Both the position numbers and the translations under genes were made by a program. From Megasphaera massiliensis (GTDB lineage Bacteria > Bacillota > Negativicutes > Veillonellales > Megasphaeraceae), in NCBI RefSeq assembly GCF_000455225.1, contig NZ_HF954537.1, positions 574,357 through 638,356 on the forward strand: DNA of 64,000 nucleotides, given 5' to 3'. Below, one piece after another: positions 1 through 7,846 of this stretch; position 1 is the stretch's first letter; each line of letters opens with the position of its first letter. The notes beneath the pieces were generated by a model. It had not been told where the DNA came from and did not search any database. It worked only from the letters and a program-made list of their open reading frames with translations.

Positions 1-216
1 TTCTCTTTCTTTATGGATATCGTAGGCAAATAAAAGAATGTCGCTGGGATTCTTAATTTTTTCTGCCACAACTGCATCAATGAGGGACTGCCGTTCTTCA
101 TCGGTTTGCAGGAATAATCGGGTGCCTAAGATAAACTCATGATTATCCCAAATCCGCGCCAGCACCTCTGACAACTTCTTTTCTACTCCTATAGGCGTTT
201 CCGTTAAGGCCATCAT
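1..216 (-). CDS. Hypothetical protein, partial (C-terminus beyond window)
   Basis: An open frame enters from the left edge on the minus strand and starts at the tandem ATG codons at 216 and 213, with a GGGAG Shine-Dalgarno at 222-226. The visible 72 residues begin MALTETPIGVEKKL and are rich in acidic, basic and leucine residues in a helix-forming pattern. There is no signal peptide or membrane segment in this part. I do not recognise the family. The two small genes upstream (371-865) point the same way and could be co-transcribed. The frame and ribosome site make it a credible gene; its function is unknown. Confidence 0.6.
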   Translation of the reverse strand, partial: MMALTETPIGVEKKLSEVLARIWDNHEFILGTRLFLQTDEERQSLIDAVVAEKIKNPSDILLFAYDIHKERE

Positions 217-370
217 CACCACTCCCTTTATGTTTTCCGCAGCAACATACGGCTATCGATCTGCTCAGCCAACCATTATACCGTACCGAAAAGCAAAATG
301 GATCAAAGGATTCCTTCTTCTCGATCTAATTGGATATTCAAGAAAACACCTCGTCCATTGCGCCGGGGCC

Positions 371-544
371 TCACATAATATGATTTTCACAGGCCAGGCA
401 GCGAATCCTAAAGTTCTCCGTACACTTAATTTCTTCGACACCGACAGACGAACGGATGGCAGCCAGTCCTTCGGCTACGGTACCGGTTTCAAAGCAATCG
501 AATTCGTCTATGTCTTTATCGATCAAGGGACATCTTACCATCAT
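371..544 (-). CDS. Small cysteine-rich protein (57 aa), possible metal binder
   Basis: I start this at the ATG pair 544/541 because a strong AGGAGGT lies at 553-560, nine bases upstream; the longer frame to 601 has no ribosome site. The 57-residue product starts MMVRCPLIDKDID and ends CLACENHIM. Its five cysteines (CPLID, DCF, KCTE, and CLAC near the C-terminus) resemble short zinc-ribbon-like proteins that I recall as uncharacterised families in Negativicutes and Clostridia. There are no membrane segments. The neighbour at 674-865 is another small Cys-rich protein in the same orientation. Metal binding is inferred from cysteine spacing only. Confidence 0.55.
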   Translation of the reverse strand: MMVRCPLIDKDIDEFDCFETGTVAEGLAAIRSSVGVEEIKCTENFRIRCLACENHIM

Positions 545-673
545 CGTTCCCGCACCTCCTGTGCTTTTTGGACAATCCCTTCGAATGATATCATCGAACA
601 CGTGGACTCACAGACTGCATATACGGCAGCCCCTATAGGGCCGCTTCTCAAATTCAACGAACCCGCAGCGTCA

Positions 674-865
674 TCATCGGATCTGCCTTCCCTCTTTATA
701 AGCCTCCCTTGCTTCGTTCAAAGACATGCGATTGGCGCCGCCGCGGTAGTCCGGCTTTGATTCCTGTACGCCGTCATTACACCAGTCGCAGACATCGCAG
801 ATATCCATGTCGTTCCAAGCCTCAAATTGATATTTTCCACACACGGGACAAGTATGTTTCGCCAT
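674..865 (-). CDS. CPCC-type cysteine-rich protein (63 aa)
   Basis: This 63-residue protein begins MAKHTCPVCGKYQFE at the ATG at 865, preceded by a GGGAGGT-type Shine-Dalgarno. The order CPVCG, ICDVCDW, then PDYRGGANRMSLNEAR matches the CPCC family (PF14206), in which two Cys pairs form a putative zinc ribbon followed by the D-Y-x-G-G-A-N-x-M-S-L-x-E-A-R tail. The molecular role of the family is unknown. It has no signal peptide. A longer in-frame start at 925 lacks a ribosome site and is rejected. Family assignment is firm; no function is claimed. Confidence 0.8.
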   Translation of the reverse strand: MAKHTCPVCGKYQFEAWNDMDICDVCDWCNDGVQESKPDYRGGANRMSLNEAREAYKEGRQIR

Positions 866-1014
866 GGCCAAATCCACCTCCCACCGTTTAAAGCCTAGGT
901 CTTCACTAAAACTAACCGTCATCATTATGTTTCATTGTATCAGTTTCAATCTCATTTGTCGACCCGGCCATTATCCACAGCTTCTGCCCTTCATCGGGGT
1001 CATCGACGGCAATA

Positions 1015-1043
1015 GAAAAAAGCCGCTCCTCATGGAACGGCTT
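1015..1043 (-). terminator. Intrinsic terminator downstream of the aldo/keto reductase
   Basis: On the minus strand AAGCCG pairs with CGGCTT (plus TCC with GGA around a short loop), followed by TTTTTT. It lies about 80 bases past the stop of the reductase gene at 1122. Confidence 0.75.
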
Positions 1044-1121
1044 CTCTTTCGAAATAAATATCAAAAATAAAAGAAAGCATCTCCCCGAAATCGGTAAGGC
1101 TTCTTCTGAAACGACATCGCC

Positions 1122-2126
1122 TTATTTCTTTTCATCCAGCAACATGACGCCTTGGGGCGGATTGTGATCGACGGCACCGACAACAGGGTGCGGCACATAA
1201 GGCTCTTCCAGGTATGCCGCCTCTTCCTCGGTGAGTTTGACGGTCAGGGCCGCTGCGGCATCATCCAGATATTGGGGCTTCGTCGCACCGACGATAGGTG
1301 AGGCCACGCCCTTCGCCCACTGCCAAGCCAGGGCAATTTCCGACATCTTTACGCCGTGCTTTTCGGCCAATTCGTGGACACGGCGGACAATGGCCATATC
1401 CTGTTCTTCCGTACGGTCATACTTTCCCATGGCGACCCGGTCCGTCCGGGAGCGAAGGGTGTCCGACTTCCACGTAGGCCGGGCCAAGTGTCCCGCTGCC
1501 AAGGGACTGTAGGGCATCAAGGTCACGCCCATTTGCTTACAAATAGGAATCAACTCGCGTTCATCCTCGCGGTACAGGAGACTGTAGTGGTTCTCCATGG
1601 CCTCGAAACGAGCCCAGCCATGATCGCGGGCGCAGAGCTGCATATTGTAGAACTGATAGCCGTACATGGCCGATGCCCCCAGGGCCCGCACCTTACCGGA
1701 CTGCACCAACTCATTCAGGGCTTCCATCGTTTCTTCAATAGGCGTTTCATAGTCGAAGCGGTGGATGATATAGAGGTCGAGATAGTCCGTTCCCAGGCGC
1801 TTCAAAGTTCCGTCAATCTCGCAAAAGATCGCCTTACGGGACAGGCGGCCGTCGTTGAAATAGACCTTGGAGGCGATGACCACCTTGTCCCTGGAGATAT
1901 TCTTTTTCAGCGCCCGACCTACGTATTCTTCACTCGTTCCGGCAGAATAACAATTGGCCGTATCGAAAAAATTGATGCCCAGCGTAAGGGCGTGCTTCAC
2001 CATGGCCTCGGTCGCCGCTTCGTCCAGCGTCCAGTCGTGCATCGTACCGGCCTTGCCGAAACTCATACAGCCTACGCAAATTTTGGAAACTTCAATATCC
2101 GTCGAGCCTAATGTCGTATATTCCAT
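1122..2126 (-). CDS. Aldo/keto reductase (334 aa)
   Basis: This is a full-length NAD(P)H-dependent aldo/keto reductase of the (beta/alpha)8 barrel superfamily. The N-terminal strand MEYTTLGSTDIEVSKICVG is typical of the family. The catalytic tetrad is visible as FFDTANCYS (Asp and Tyr), ASKVYF (Lys) and IIHRFD (His), and the cofactor-binding end has GVASPIVGATKP. The length and the order of motifs resemble the YajO/YghZ side of the family, but the substrate cannot be told. The start lies two bases after the stop of the lipoprotein gene upstream (2128-2664), so the two are almost certainly one transcript, ended by the hairpin at 1015-1043. Confidence 0.88.
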   Translation of the reverse strand: MEYTTLGSTDIEVSKICVGCMSFGKAGTMHDWTLDEAATEAMVKHALTLGINFFDTANCYSAGTSEEYVGRALKKNISRDKVVIASKVYFNDGRLSRKAIFCEIDGTLKRLGTDYLDLYIIHRFDYETPIEETMEALNELVQSGKVRALGASAMYGYQFYNMQLCARDHGWARFEAMENHYSLLYREDERELIPICKQMGVTLMPYSPLAAGHLARPTWKSDTLRSRTDRVAMGKYDRTEEQDMAIVRRVHELAEKHGVKMSEIALAWQWAKGVASPIVGATKPQYLDDAAAALTVKLTEEEAAYLEEPYVPHPVVGAVDHNPPQGVMLLDEKK

Positions 2127-2127
2127 A

Positions 2128-2664
2128 TCAGTTCACCCTTTCTAAGGACGCCGTAAAATCGCCTTTCATGCCGGACAGCACTTCCATCCCGGAGGTTACC
2201 CGCCCCAGTTTAATGAGGGATTTAGAATAGCGAAAATCCTGGTAGAAGATGCACAAATTGCCCCAAGGCTCATAGTAGCACAGGTCGCCTGCCTCGGGAT
2301 CCGTGCCGTCCGGTTCCCCCTTCGTCGGCAAGGCATTGGGAGGATAGGCGATTTTCTCAGTGCCGTTGAAATCAGAGAAATTCAGCGTCAGCGGCAGGGC
2401 CTCATAAAGGGCCTTGGCCGCCGGCGTATCATACAAGACGATGGCGACGTCCTTCCCGTCTACGGTCATCTTTATGGTCCGTTCGGCTGCCGCCGTTTCA
2501 CCTGCCCGTGTGTTTCCGGAATCCCTATCTGCCACGGCACTTGATGTTTCCGCAGCCATCGATGCCGCATCCCCTTCCGGCCGATTCGCCTGGCCGGCAC
2601 AGGCCGTCAGACTGCACAGCAACAGGATGCTTGATAGGAATAACAGGACCTTGTGTGTCACCAT
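2128..2664 (-). CDS. Lipoprotein with cyclophilin-like domain (178 aa)
   Basis: A lipoprotein signal peptide is visible: a basic start, the hydrophobic stretch VLLFLSSILLLCSL, then the lipobox LTAC with Cys at about residue 21. A low-complexity Ala/Ser/Glu linker follows to about residue 60. The rest (TIKMTVDGKDVAIVLYD, then LPLTLNFSDFNG, AGDLCYYEPWG, LGRVTSG) matches the bacterial cyclophilin-like fold (PF18050 type), often found beside flavin or aldo/keto reductases. It is probably anchored on the outer face of the inner membrane or in the periplasm. It is tightly coupled to the reductase downstream. Its biochemical role is unknown. Confidence 0.75.
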   Translation of the reverse strand: MVTHKVLLFLSSILLLCSLTACAGQANRPEGDAASMAAETSSAVADRDSGNTRAGETAAAERTIKMTVDGKDVAIVLYDTPAAKALYEALPLTLNFSDFNGTEKIAYPPNALPTKGEPDGTDPEAGDLCYYEPWGNLCIFYQDFRYSKSLIKLGRVTSGMEVLSGMKGDFTASLERVN

Positions 2665-2730
2665 GTGACCTCCTTTTTCGATCGTACCTTTCGATATCGC
2701 AAGGCTTCAAAAACATTACCTACGTGGATA

Positions 2731-3575
2731 TTATGGTTCAAAACGGATGCCGTGGAGGCGATACACTTCGTTCAGGCTGGGGACATCCAAGATCAGGCTG
2801 TGCCCCAGATCCAAGGCATCGATTTGCACCATATCTGCCGGGGAGAGGGCGAAGTCATCAACCTCGAAATTCTGCTGAATCCGCTCGGCATGGACGGATT
2901 TAGGAATGGCCACAATCTGCTTCTGCTGCAGCCACCGCAGTACGACCTGGGCCGGTGATTTTCCATACGTCCTGCCAATGGCCGTCAACACGGGGTCCGT
3001 AAAGAGGCCGTGCTGCCCTTCGGCAAAGGGAGCCCAGGCCATCGGCGCAATTCGATACGCTTCCATGACCTGACGCAGGCTGCGCTGCTGACAAAAGGGA
3101 TGGAGTTCAACCTGATTGACGGCCGGCACGACGTCGTGACTGAGGATCAAATCGATTAGCCGATCCGGTAAGAAGTTGCACACCCCAATGGCCCGGATTT
3201 TTCGGCCCGGTAGAGTTCTTCCATGGCCCGCCAACTCCCATGGTAATCGCCATAGGGCATGTGAATCAGATAGAGGTCCAGATAATCGGTCTGTAGATTT
3301 TCTAAGGTCTTTTCAAAGGAAGCCCTCGTTTTTTCATAGCCGGCATCCTGAATCCAGACCTTGGAGGTCACGAACACGTCCTTCCGGTCGAGACCGCTCT
3401 CACGAATCGCGTCTCCGACGGCCCTTTCGTTGCCGTAGCAGGCCGCCGTATCGAGGAGACGATACCCCGTCTGAAGCGCCGTCAAGACGCTCTGTTTACA
3501 AAGGTCGTAGTCGGTAATTTGAAACACGCCAAAGCCAAGGAGCGGCATGTTTACACCATTATTTAGCTGAATCAT
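2731..3575 (-). pseudogene. Aldo/keto reductase, split by a one-base frameshift
   Basis: Two overlapping frames together make one aldo/keto reductase. The N-terminal half starts at ATG 3575 (SD AAGGAGAG, MIQLNNGVNMPLLGFGVF), carries LLDTAACYGNE, TSKVW and LYLIHMPYG, and runs to about residue 125. The C-terminal half, in another frame, continues from KIRAIGVCNF through PAVNQVELHPF and IPKSVHAERI to 2731. The join is at the T5 run 3198-3202 (A5 in the gene). One more A would read A-E-K-I-R-A-I-G-V with no loss. It is therefore either a recent inactivation, slippage at a homopolymer, or a sequencing error. The restored protein would be about 280 residues, normal for the 2,5-diketo-D-gluconate reductase-like group. 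Confidence 0.8.
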
Positions 3576-3662
3576 AGATACGCTCTCCTTCCTAAAGGGG
3601 CAGACCCTGAAAGTCGGTTCAAAAAGTCTCATTCGACGGCAGCCGGAGCCCTTTGAAGCCCC

Positions 3663-4109
3663 CTATTTTCTCATGTATACGAAAGATAAACCGCTGTCTT
3701 CCCGGTGTTCTTTATACGCCTTGTAGCCCATTTTTTCGTACAACTTTATATTGCTCCAGCTCTTGGTACAAGTGTACAACTCTTTCACCGCGTCCGGATA
3801 CAAGACATCCACCTCGGCAAGGAGCTTTTGGGCCAGGCCGCAGCGGCGGTAATCGGGATGAATCATCAAGCGGCCGACATCGATGAAGCCCGTATCCTGT
3901 CGGCAGCGAATGGCGCCAATGATCGTGCCGTCGTCGTCTTCGAGCTTAAAGGTATCCCAATTTGCAAAATCCCGGCGTGCCTCTTCCTCTGTTTCCTGGA
4001 GTGCCGGAACGTCGCGACTGCCGATCATAGCGGCTTCACTCTCAAAAGCCAGCAACTGCAGCTGATATAGTTCCGGTACATCTTTTATGTCTGCCGGGAT
4101 AATTCTCAT
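3663..4109 (-). CDS. GNAT family N-acetyltransferase (148 aa)
   Basis: A single GNAT domain fills the protein. The N-terminal MRIIPADIKDVPELYQLQLLA strand-helix opening is typical. The acetyl-CoA pyrophosphate loop is seen in RLMIHPDYRRCGLAQKLL (motif A, Q/R-x-x-G-x-G/A form), and the C-terminal KLYEKMGYKAYKE is the usual motif B. The start at 4109 is supported by AAGGAG nine bases upstream. The substrate is unknown; it may acetylate a small molecule or a protein terminus. It lies between the broken reductase and the LysR gene on the same strand. Confidence 0.85.
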   Translation of the reverse strand: MRIIPADIKDVPELYQLQLLAFESEAAMIGSRDVPALQETEEEARRDFANWDTFKLEDDDGTIIGAIRCRQDTGFIDVGRLMIHPDYRRCGLAQKLLAEVDVLYPDAVKELYTCTKSWSNIKLYEKMGYKAYKEHREDSGLSFVYMRK

Positions 4110-4264
4110 ACGTCATCGCTCCTTCAACGGTCCATGAATGCTGATCCTCATACAAAAACCCTTTCCTGATACATAGCGTCCTTCAAGGGAAAAGATGGGC
4201 GGTCCCTGGTTTTACGCAACCGCAGCTGCCCCTTCCGGAATCGAAAAGGAAAGGACTCTATAAC

Positions 4265-4296
4265 CAAAAAAGGTACTCCCTTCCCAGAATACCTTT
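4265..4296 (-). terminator. Intrinsic terminator of the LysR gene
   Basis: Minus strand: AAAGGTA and TACCTTT pair around a short purine-rich loop, followed by TTTTTGG. It lies just past the stop codon at 4330. Confidence 0.65.
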
Positions 4297-4329
4297 ATTG
4301 TATCAATATGTAGCTGCAATTCCTAATGC

Positions 4330-5220
4330 TTATCGGTCATCGTGAGACATGCCTGTAACGTATTTCTTGGCAAATTCAAGAAAGGCAGCGACTGCCGGTG
4401 AAAAGACTTGTTCTTTTTTCCAGGCCAGGGCCGTCGACCCTTCCAGCTTAGGGGACAGGGGAATAAAGTGCAGCCCGTCGTATCGGCAGTTCAACCGCAT
4501 AGCCAGGACGACGCCGACCTTACTGTTAGCCAGCATAGCCTCATTGTACAGGAGGTCCCCTTTGGCGACGACATTCGCCTTGCTCAGCTCCGGTCCGAAC
4601 CATTTCCCAAGATTACTTTCGGCGATGTTGCCGACGGCAGAAATAAGGGGAATCCCCACCAAATCCTGAGGCGTGATGACGGTTTTAGACAGGAAAGGAG
4701 AATCTTCCCGAACCAAGGCGCCCCACTCCTCCTTCACCGGCATGGACACGAATTCGTACTTTTGAATATCAAGGGGTTCGGCCATAAGGCCCATATCCAA
4801 AAGCCCCCGATCAATCCCGTCTTTAAGGGTCTCCCCATGACCACTGAAAACCTCATAGCGAATCTGGGGGTATCGGCTGTGGAAGGCGGCCATGCAGTCG
4901 GTCAAGATACGCGTCGATAGAAATTCACCGCTGCCGATGGTAATCGTCCCTTCCAAAAGCGTTTCCTTTCGGAGAAAGTCTCTTTTCGTCTTCTCGGCAA
5001 GGGTCAAGATGTCCCGGGCCCGCCGTTTTAGCAGCATACCGTCTTCCGTGAGCACCACGTTATGATTGCTGCGGGTAAACAACTTCACGCCAAGCTCGGC
5101 TTCCAAATCAGCAATCTGCCGGGATAAGGTCGGCTGGGTAACATGGAGCTGAGCCGCCGCCCGTGTAAAATTCTCCTCTCTGACAATGGCCAGAAAATAA
5201 CTCAATACCCGAAGTTCCAT
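4330..5220 (-). CDS. LysR family transcriptional regulator (296 aa)
   Basis: I chose ATG 5220 (MELRVLSYFLAI) because AGGAGG sits seven bases upstream; the in-frame ATG at 5226 would touch the SD and the longer frame to 5490 has no ribosome site. The first 60 residues are the winged helix-turn-helix (NFTRAAAQLHVTQPTLSRQIADLE). Residues 90-290 are the periplasmic-binding-like effector domain (TITIGSGEFLS, then DMGLMAEP). Such proteins usually control a nearby gene with a small-molecule effector. The nearest targets are the acetyltransferase and reductases downstream, but no operator is evident. Confidence 0.9.
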   Translation of the reverse strand: MELRVLSYFLAIVREENFTRAAAQLHVTQPTLSRQIADLEAELGVKLFTRSNHNVVLTEDGMLLKRRARDILTLAEKTKRDFLRKETLLEGTITIGSGEFLSTRILTDCMAAFHSRYPQIRYEVFSGHGETLKDGIDRGLLDMGLMAEPLDIQKYEFVSMPVKEEWGALVREDSPFLSKTVITPQDLVGIPLISAVGNIAESNLGKWFGPELSKANVVAKGDLLYNEAMLANSKVGVVLAMRLNCRYDGLHFIPLSPKLEGSTALAWKKEQVFSPAVAAFLEFAKKYVTGMSHDDR

Positions 5221-5771
5221 ATCCATCCCTCCTAAAAAAAGTATAACCATGCAGCCGGAGGAAATCAACATATCTGACTGCAAGAAATGCTTTTTCCCTA
5301 TATCACATGTTAAAAGACGCCGCCCGGAACCCTTGTCCAAGTTTTCCGAAAAAAGATAAAAGCGGCGTATCTTCTCGCTGACGGCCACTAAAAAGGAGAA
5401 CCGCCCTTGAAAGCTCACGGCGTCATAAATCTTCGTCAGTACCTCAATCAAGGTTTTCTCTACGCATGCAGGATTCTTCGTCAATACCATCAGGCAAGCC
5501 CCCTACCATTTCCTTTTATCCTCATCTGTCGAGTCGTACTAACACTGTCAACGATAGTGAAGTCGGATTTTTGATAACTTATACAGTGTCCCCATTTCTG
5601 ACTGCAGCTCCCAAAATTCATCTAAATGCGGGCAGGATACTCCGACCTCTTAGGTCGGGGAGGAATGCCCGCTTCACCTCACTTTCTTAAAACACTAGAG
5701 TTTTAGTAACATATATGATATGGTGGTCTTAAGGGAAGCCATATATTTTCAGAAAGGCAGGTGAGAAAAAA
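5221..5771. other. Long intergenic stretch: LysR upstream region and left end of the IS element
   Basis: No gene is supported here. An open frame at 5466-5690 has no ribosome site and no recognisable sequence. The stretch holds the upstream region of the LysR gene and, from about 5571, sequence that probably belongs to the left end of the tnpB element, including the hairpin at 5628-5672. A TTGAT pentamer at 5571-5575 is noted because it is the insertion target of ISDra2-type elements; its relevance here is unproven. Confidence 0.5.
5628..5672 (+). repeat. Left-end palindrome of the IS200/IS605-type element
   Basis: An outer stem GCGGGCA/TGCCCGC encloses an inner stem CTCCGACCT/AGGTCGGGGAG with a two-base bulge. 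Such subterminal hairpins are recognised by the Y1 transposase in this IS group. The exact outer end of the element is not resolved. Confidence 0.55.
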
Positions 5772-6998
5772 GTGCCCGACTTAACCAAGACTATAAAACT
5801 TCGCATCCATATTTCTCCGGAACAAGAGATTCTGTTTCGCCAAATGACAGAGCATTATCGTCAGGCGTGTAATTTTGTGTCGCAGTACATCTTCGACAAT
5901 CAATTCAACTTGGCTTACCAAAACCTTAACCAAGCGCTGTACCGCAATCTCCGCGAACGGTTTGGGCTAAAGTCGCAACTTGCACAATCGTCCATCAAGA
6001 CGACTATGGCTCGTTATAAGACTGTCAAGCAGCAGCTCTTCCAAAAGCCATATAAATACAAGGACAAAGATGGCAGCTGGAAATACATCACAAAAACACT
6101 CGAATGGCTTTGGAAGCCCATCTTCTTCAAGCGCCCGCAAGCCGATTTGGTTCGCAATCGTGATTACAGCTTCGTGGATAATGGACAAAGCCTGTCTATC
6201 AACACCCTTGGGAAACGAACCCGGTGTACCTTTGAAAGCAAGCCATTTTCGGAATATCTGGACGGCTCATGGAATCTTGGCACAGCAAAGTTAGTTGAAC
6301 TTAAAGGTCGGTGGTATCTGCATATTCCCGTCACTAAAGCCGTCGAAGGTTTCCAGAAAGAGAACGTCCGTCACGTTGTCGGTATCGACCGTGGCTTGCG
6401 TTTTCTGACGGTCAGTTACGATGAGCAAGGCAAAACAGAGTTCGTTTCCGGGCGAAAGATTGCAGGCAAACGACATAAGTTCCTCAAAATTAGACAGCAG
6501 CTCCAATCCAAAGGCACAAAATCGGCAAAGCGCAGACTCAAGGCCCTTTCAGGACGAGAGAACCGTTGGATGTCCGATGTAAATCATCGGATTTCTAAGA
6601 CACTCGTTACGAAATACGGCAAGGATACGCTGTTCGTGCTGGAAGATTTGACGGGTGTCAGCTTTGAAGAATCGAATCTCTCCCAAACTGCAAAGAAGAA
6701 CTATGACCTGCGAAGCTGGCCTTTCTATCAGCTTGAGCAATTTCTGACCTACAAGGCCCACGAAAATCGCTCGGAAGTATTGAAAGTCTCGGCAAAATAC
6801 ACCTCTCAGCGTTGCCCGAAGTGTGCTGCTATCCATAAGGAAAACCGTAAGCCTCACCAACACCTGTATCGCTGCCAGTGCGGATACAAATCCAATGATG
6901 ACCGTATCGGAGCTATGAATATCCAGCTTCTTGGTACGATGTGGATTGCCGGAGACAATCCCCCTCGTTACGAGAGAAAAATAACTGCCTCGGAGTAA
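5772..6998 (+). CDS. tnpB: TnpB RNA-guided endonuclease / IS605 OrfB (408 aa)
   Basis: The start is a GTG at 5772 with AGGTGA seven bases upstream. The N-terminal helix-turn-helix region (residues 1-60, KTIKLRIHISPEQEILFRQM) and the central beta-rich part are typical of OrfB_IS605. The RuvC residues are all visible: Asp in VVGIDRGLRFLTV, Glu in FVLEDLTGV, Asp in SNDDRIGAMN. Between the last two lies an intact zinc ribbon, CPKC and CQCG. The 408-residue length is complete. TnpB proteins are RNA-guided DNA nucleases that favour element retention, using an omega RNA made from the 3' end of the element. With all catalytic residues kept, this copy is probably active as a nuclease. Confidence 0.92.
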   Translation: MPDLTKTIKLRIHISPEQEILFRQMTEHYRQACNFVSQYIFDNQFNLAYQNLNQALYRNLRERFGLKSQLAQSSIKTTMARYKTVKQQLFQKPYKYKDKDGSWKYITKTLEWLWKPIFFKRPQADLVRNRDYSFVDNGQSLSINTLGKRTRCTFESKPFSEYLDGSWNLGTAKLVELKGRWYLHIPVTKAVEGFQKENVRHVVGIDRGLRFLTVSYDEQGKTEFVSGRKIAGKRHKFLKIRQQLQSKGTKSAKRRLKALSGRENRWMSDVNHRISKTLVTKYGKDTLFVLEDLTGVSFEESNLSQTAKKNYDLRSWPFYQLEQFLTYKAHENRSEVLKVSAKYTSQRCPKCAAIHKENRKPHQHLYRCQCGYKSNDDRIGAMNIQLLGTMWIAGDNPPRYERKITASE

Positions 6999-7130
6999 AT
7001 CTCCTTGGTAAAACGGGCATCGTCAACTGCCCGATGATGTAGGCAGAATTAGGGAGATGTTGTTCTCAGCAGCGCTGCCACCTATGTTTCTCTGACTTAC
7101 AAGCTCCCGCTTCTATAAGTGGGAGTCGTT
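6950..7130 (+). ncRNA. Candidate omega RNA (reRNA) of TnpB and right-end hairpin
   Basis: In characterised IS200/IS605 elements the guide RNA spans the end of tnpB and the right end of the element, with the guide read from flanking DNA. Here the region past tnpB is structured (GGGCATCG.CAACTGCCCGATG at about 7015-7040) and ends in the stem CTCCCGCTT/AAGTGGGAG at 7104-7125. The guide would be the roughly 16-20 bases after the element's right end near 7130. The extent is inferred from the family, not seen. Confidence 0.45.
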
Positions 7131-7224
7131 GACGTAACTTCACAGGTCTTCCTCTTTCAAATCCTAGGTTGTTAAAAAGAAAACAAGGTTAAACGGCCTT
7201 TTATATCATAATTATGCTTTTATA

Positions 7225-7252
7225 TTGACTTTATAACACATTATGATAGACT
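7225..7252 (+). promoter_or_regulatory. Sigma-70-type promoter for a short RNA
   Basis: TTGACT (7225-7230), 16-base spacer, TAGACT (7247-7252). Transcription would start near 7259, directly ahead of the small RNA and its terminator. Confidence 0.5.
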
Positions 7253-7258
7253 ATAGAC

Positions 7259-7326
7259 AAGGAAAAGCTTCAGCACATTTTATGTGTCGGGCACTAGTCC
7301 CACTGCCTATGCAGTGGGGCTTTTTA
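7259..7326 (+). ncRNA. Candidate short RNA with intrinsic terminator, upstream of the DUF6978/DUF1828 pair
   Basis: About 65 bases lie between the promoter and an excellent intrinsic terminator. The first hairpin is CACAT/ATGTG (7274-7286). The second is an 11-pair stem, AGTCCCACTGC/GCAGTGGGGCT (7296-7321) with loop CTAT, followed by TTTT. The two genes downstream start 45 bases later. The layout promoter, short structured RNA, terminator, protein gene resembles type III toxin-antitoxin and other RNA-controlled defence loci, but no repeat array is present. It could instead be a plain attenuator. Confidence 0.45.
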
Positions 7327-7369
7327 GTACATCGGGAAAATTAAGATATTTTAATGTGGAAGGATGTTC

Positions 7370-7846
7370 ATGATGATATTAACGCAACGAGAAGCAGATA
7401 CATTGCGCGAAATAGAAAAGGCTTTCATAAACCCGACCAGCATCCGGCTGCCGGAACGACGGGAAACTAAATTATACCCGTTATGGTATGAAAGAGAGGG
7501 CCGTCGAAAAGATGATATGACCATCTCCGCTTTTCGGGGCAAAAAAAATCCCAAGAAAGTATCTTTTCGTCTGCTCTATGCGCAGGGTATAATATTGGTA
7601 AGGATTGATACACAAGACCCTACCTCACATACGAATCCTGATGGGACGAGAATCGAAGCATTAGAGCCCCATATCCATATATACAAAGAAGGGCACGGAG
7701 ACAAATTCGCGTATCCTCTGCCGAATGAGTTTAATCATACCGACGATATCATCGGCTTGTTTATGGACTTCTTGGCCTATTCAAACGTAATCAATAAAGA
7801 TCAAGTACATCTTGCAGAACCGGAGGTGCTTTTTGATGGATACTAA
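7370..7846 (+). CDS. DUF6978-like protein (158 aa)
   Basis: I choose ATG 7370 because GGAAGG (7358-7363) is six bases upstream; ATG 7364 would touch it. The 158-residue product starts MMILTQREADTLREIE, has an Arg/Lys-rich middle, and a conserved-looking segment EPHIHIYKEGHGDKFAYPLP followed by an acidic C-terminus. I recall this His-Ile-His and Tyr-Lys-Glu-Gly pattern from the DUF6978 family, often beside DUF1828 proteins. It has no signal or membrane segment. Its last 11 bases overlap the next gene, so the two are translationally coupled. Base composition is lower in GC than flanking housekeeping genes, consistent with acquisition. Function is unknown; a role in defence or as a toxin partner is inference. 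Confidence 0.6.
   Translation: MMILTQREADTLREIEKAFINPTSIRLPERRETKLYPLWYEREGRRKDDMTISAFRGKKNPKKVSFRLLYAQGIILVRIDTQDPTSHTNPDGTRIEALEPHIHIYKEGHGDKFAYPLPNEFNHTDDIIGLFMDFLAYSNVINKDQVHLAEPEVLFDGY

Larger units (their letters stand above)
5628..7130 (+). mobile_element. tnpB-only IS200/IS605-family element (ends approximate)
   Basis: The unit consists of a left palindrome, tnpB, and a right palindrome at 7104-7125. No tnpA (Y1 transposase) frame is present, so it would depend on a transposase supplied in trans. It sits between the LysR gene and a defence-like gene pair. The termini cannot be fixed without other copies or an empty site. Confidence 0.65.
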
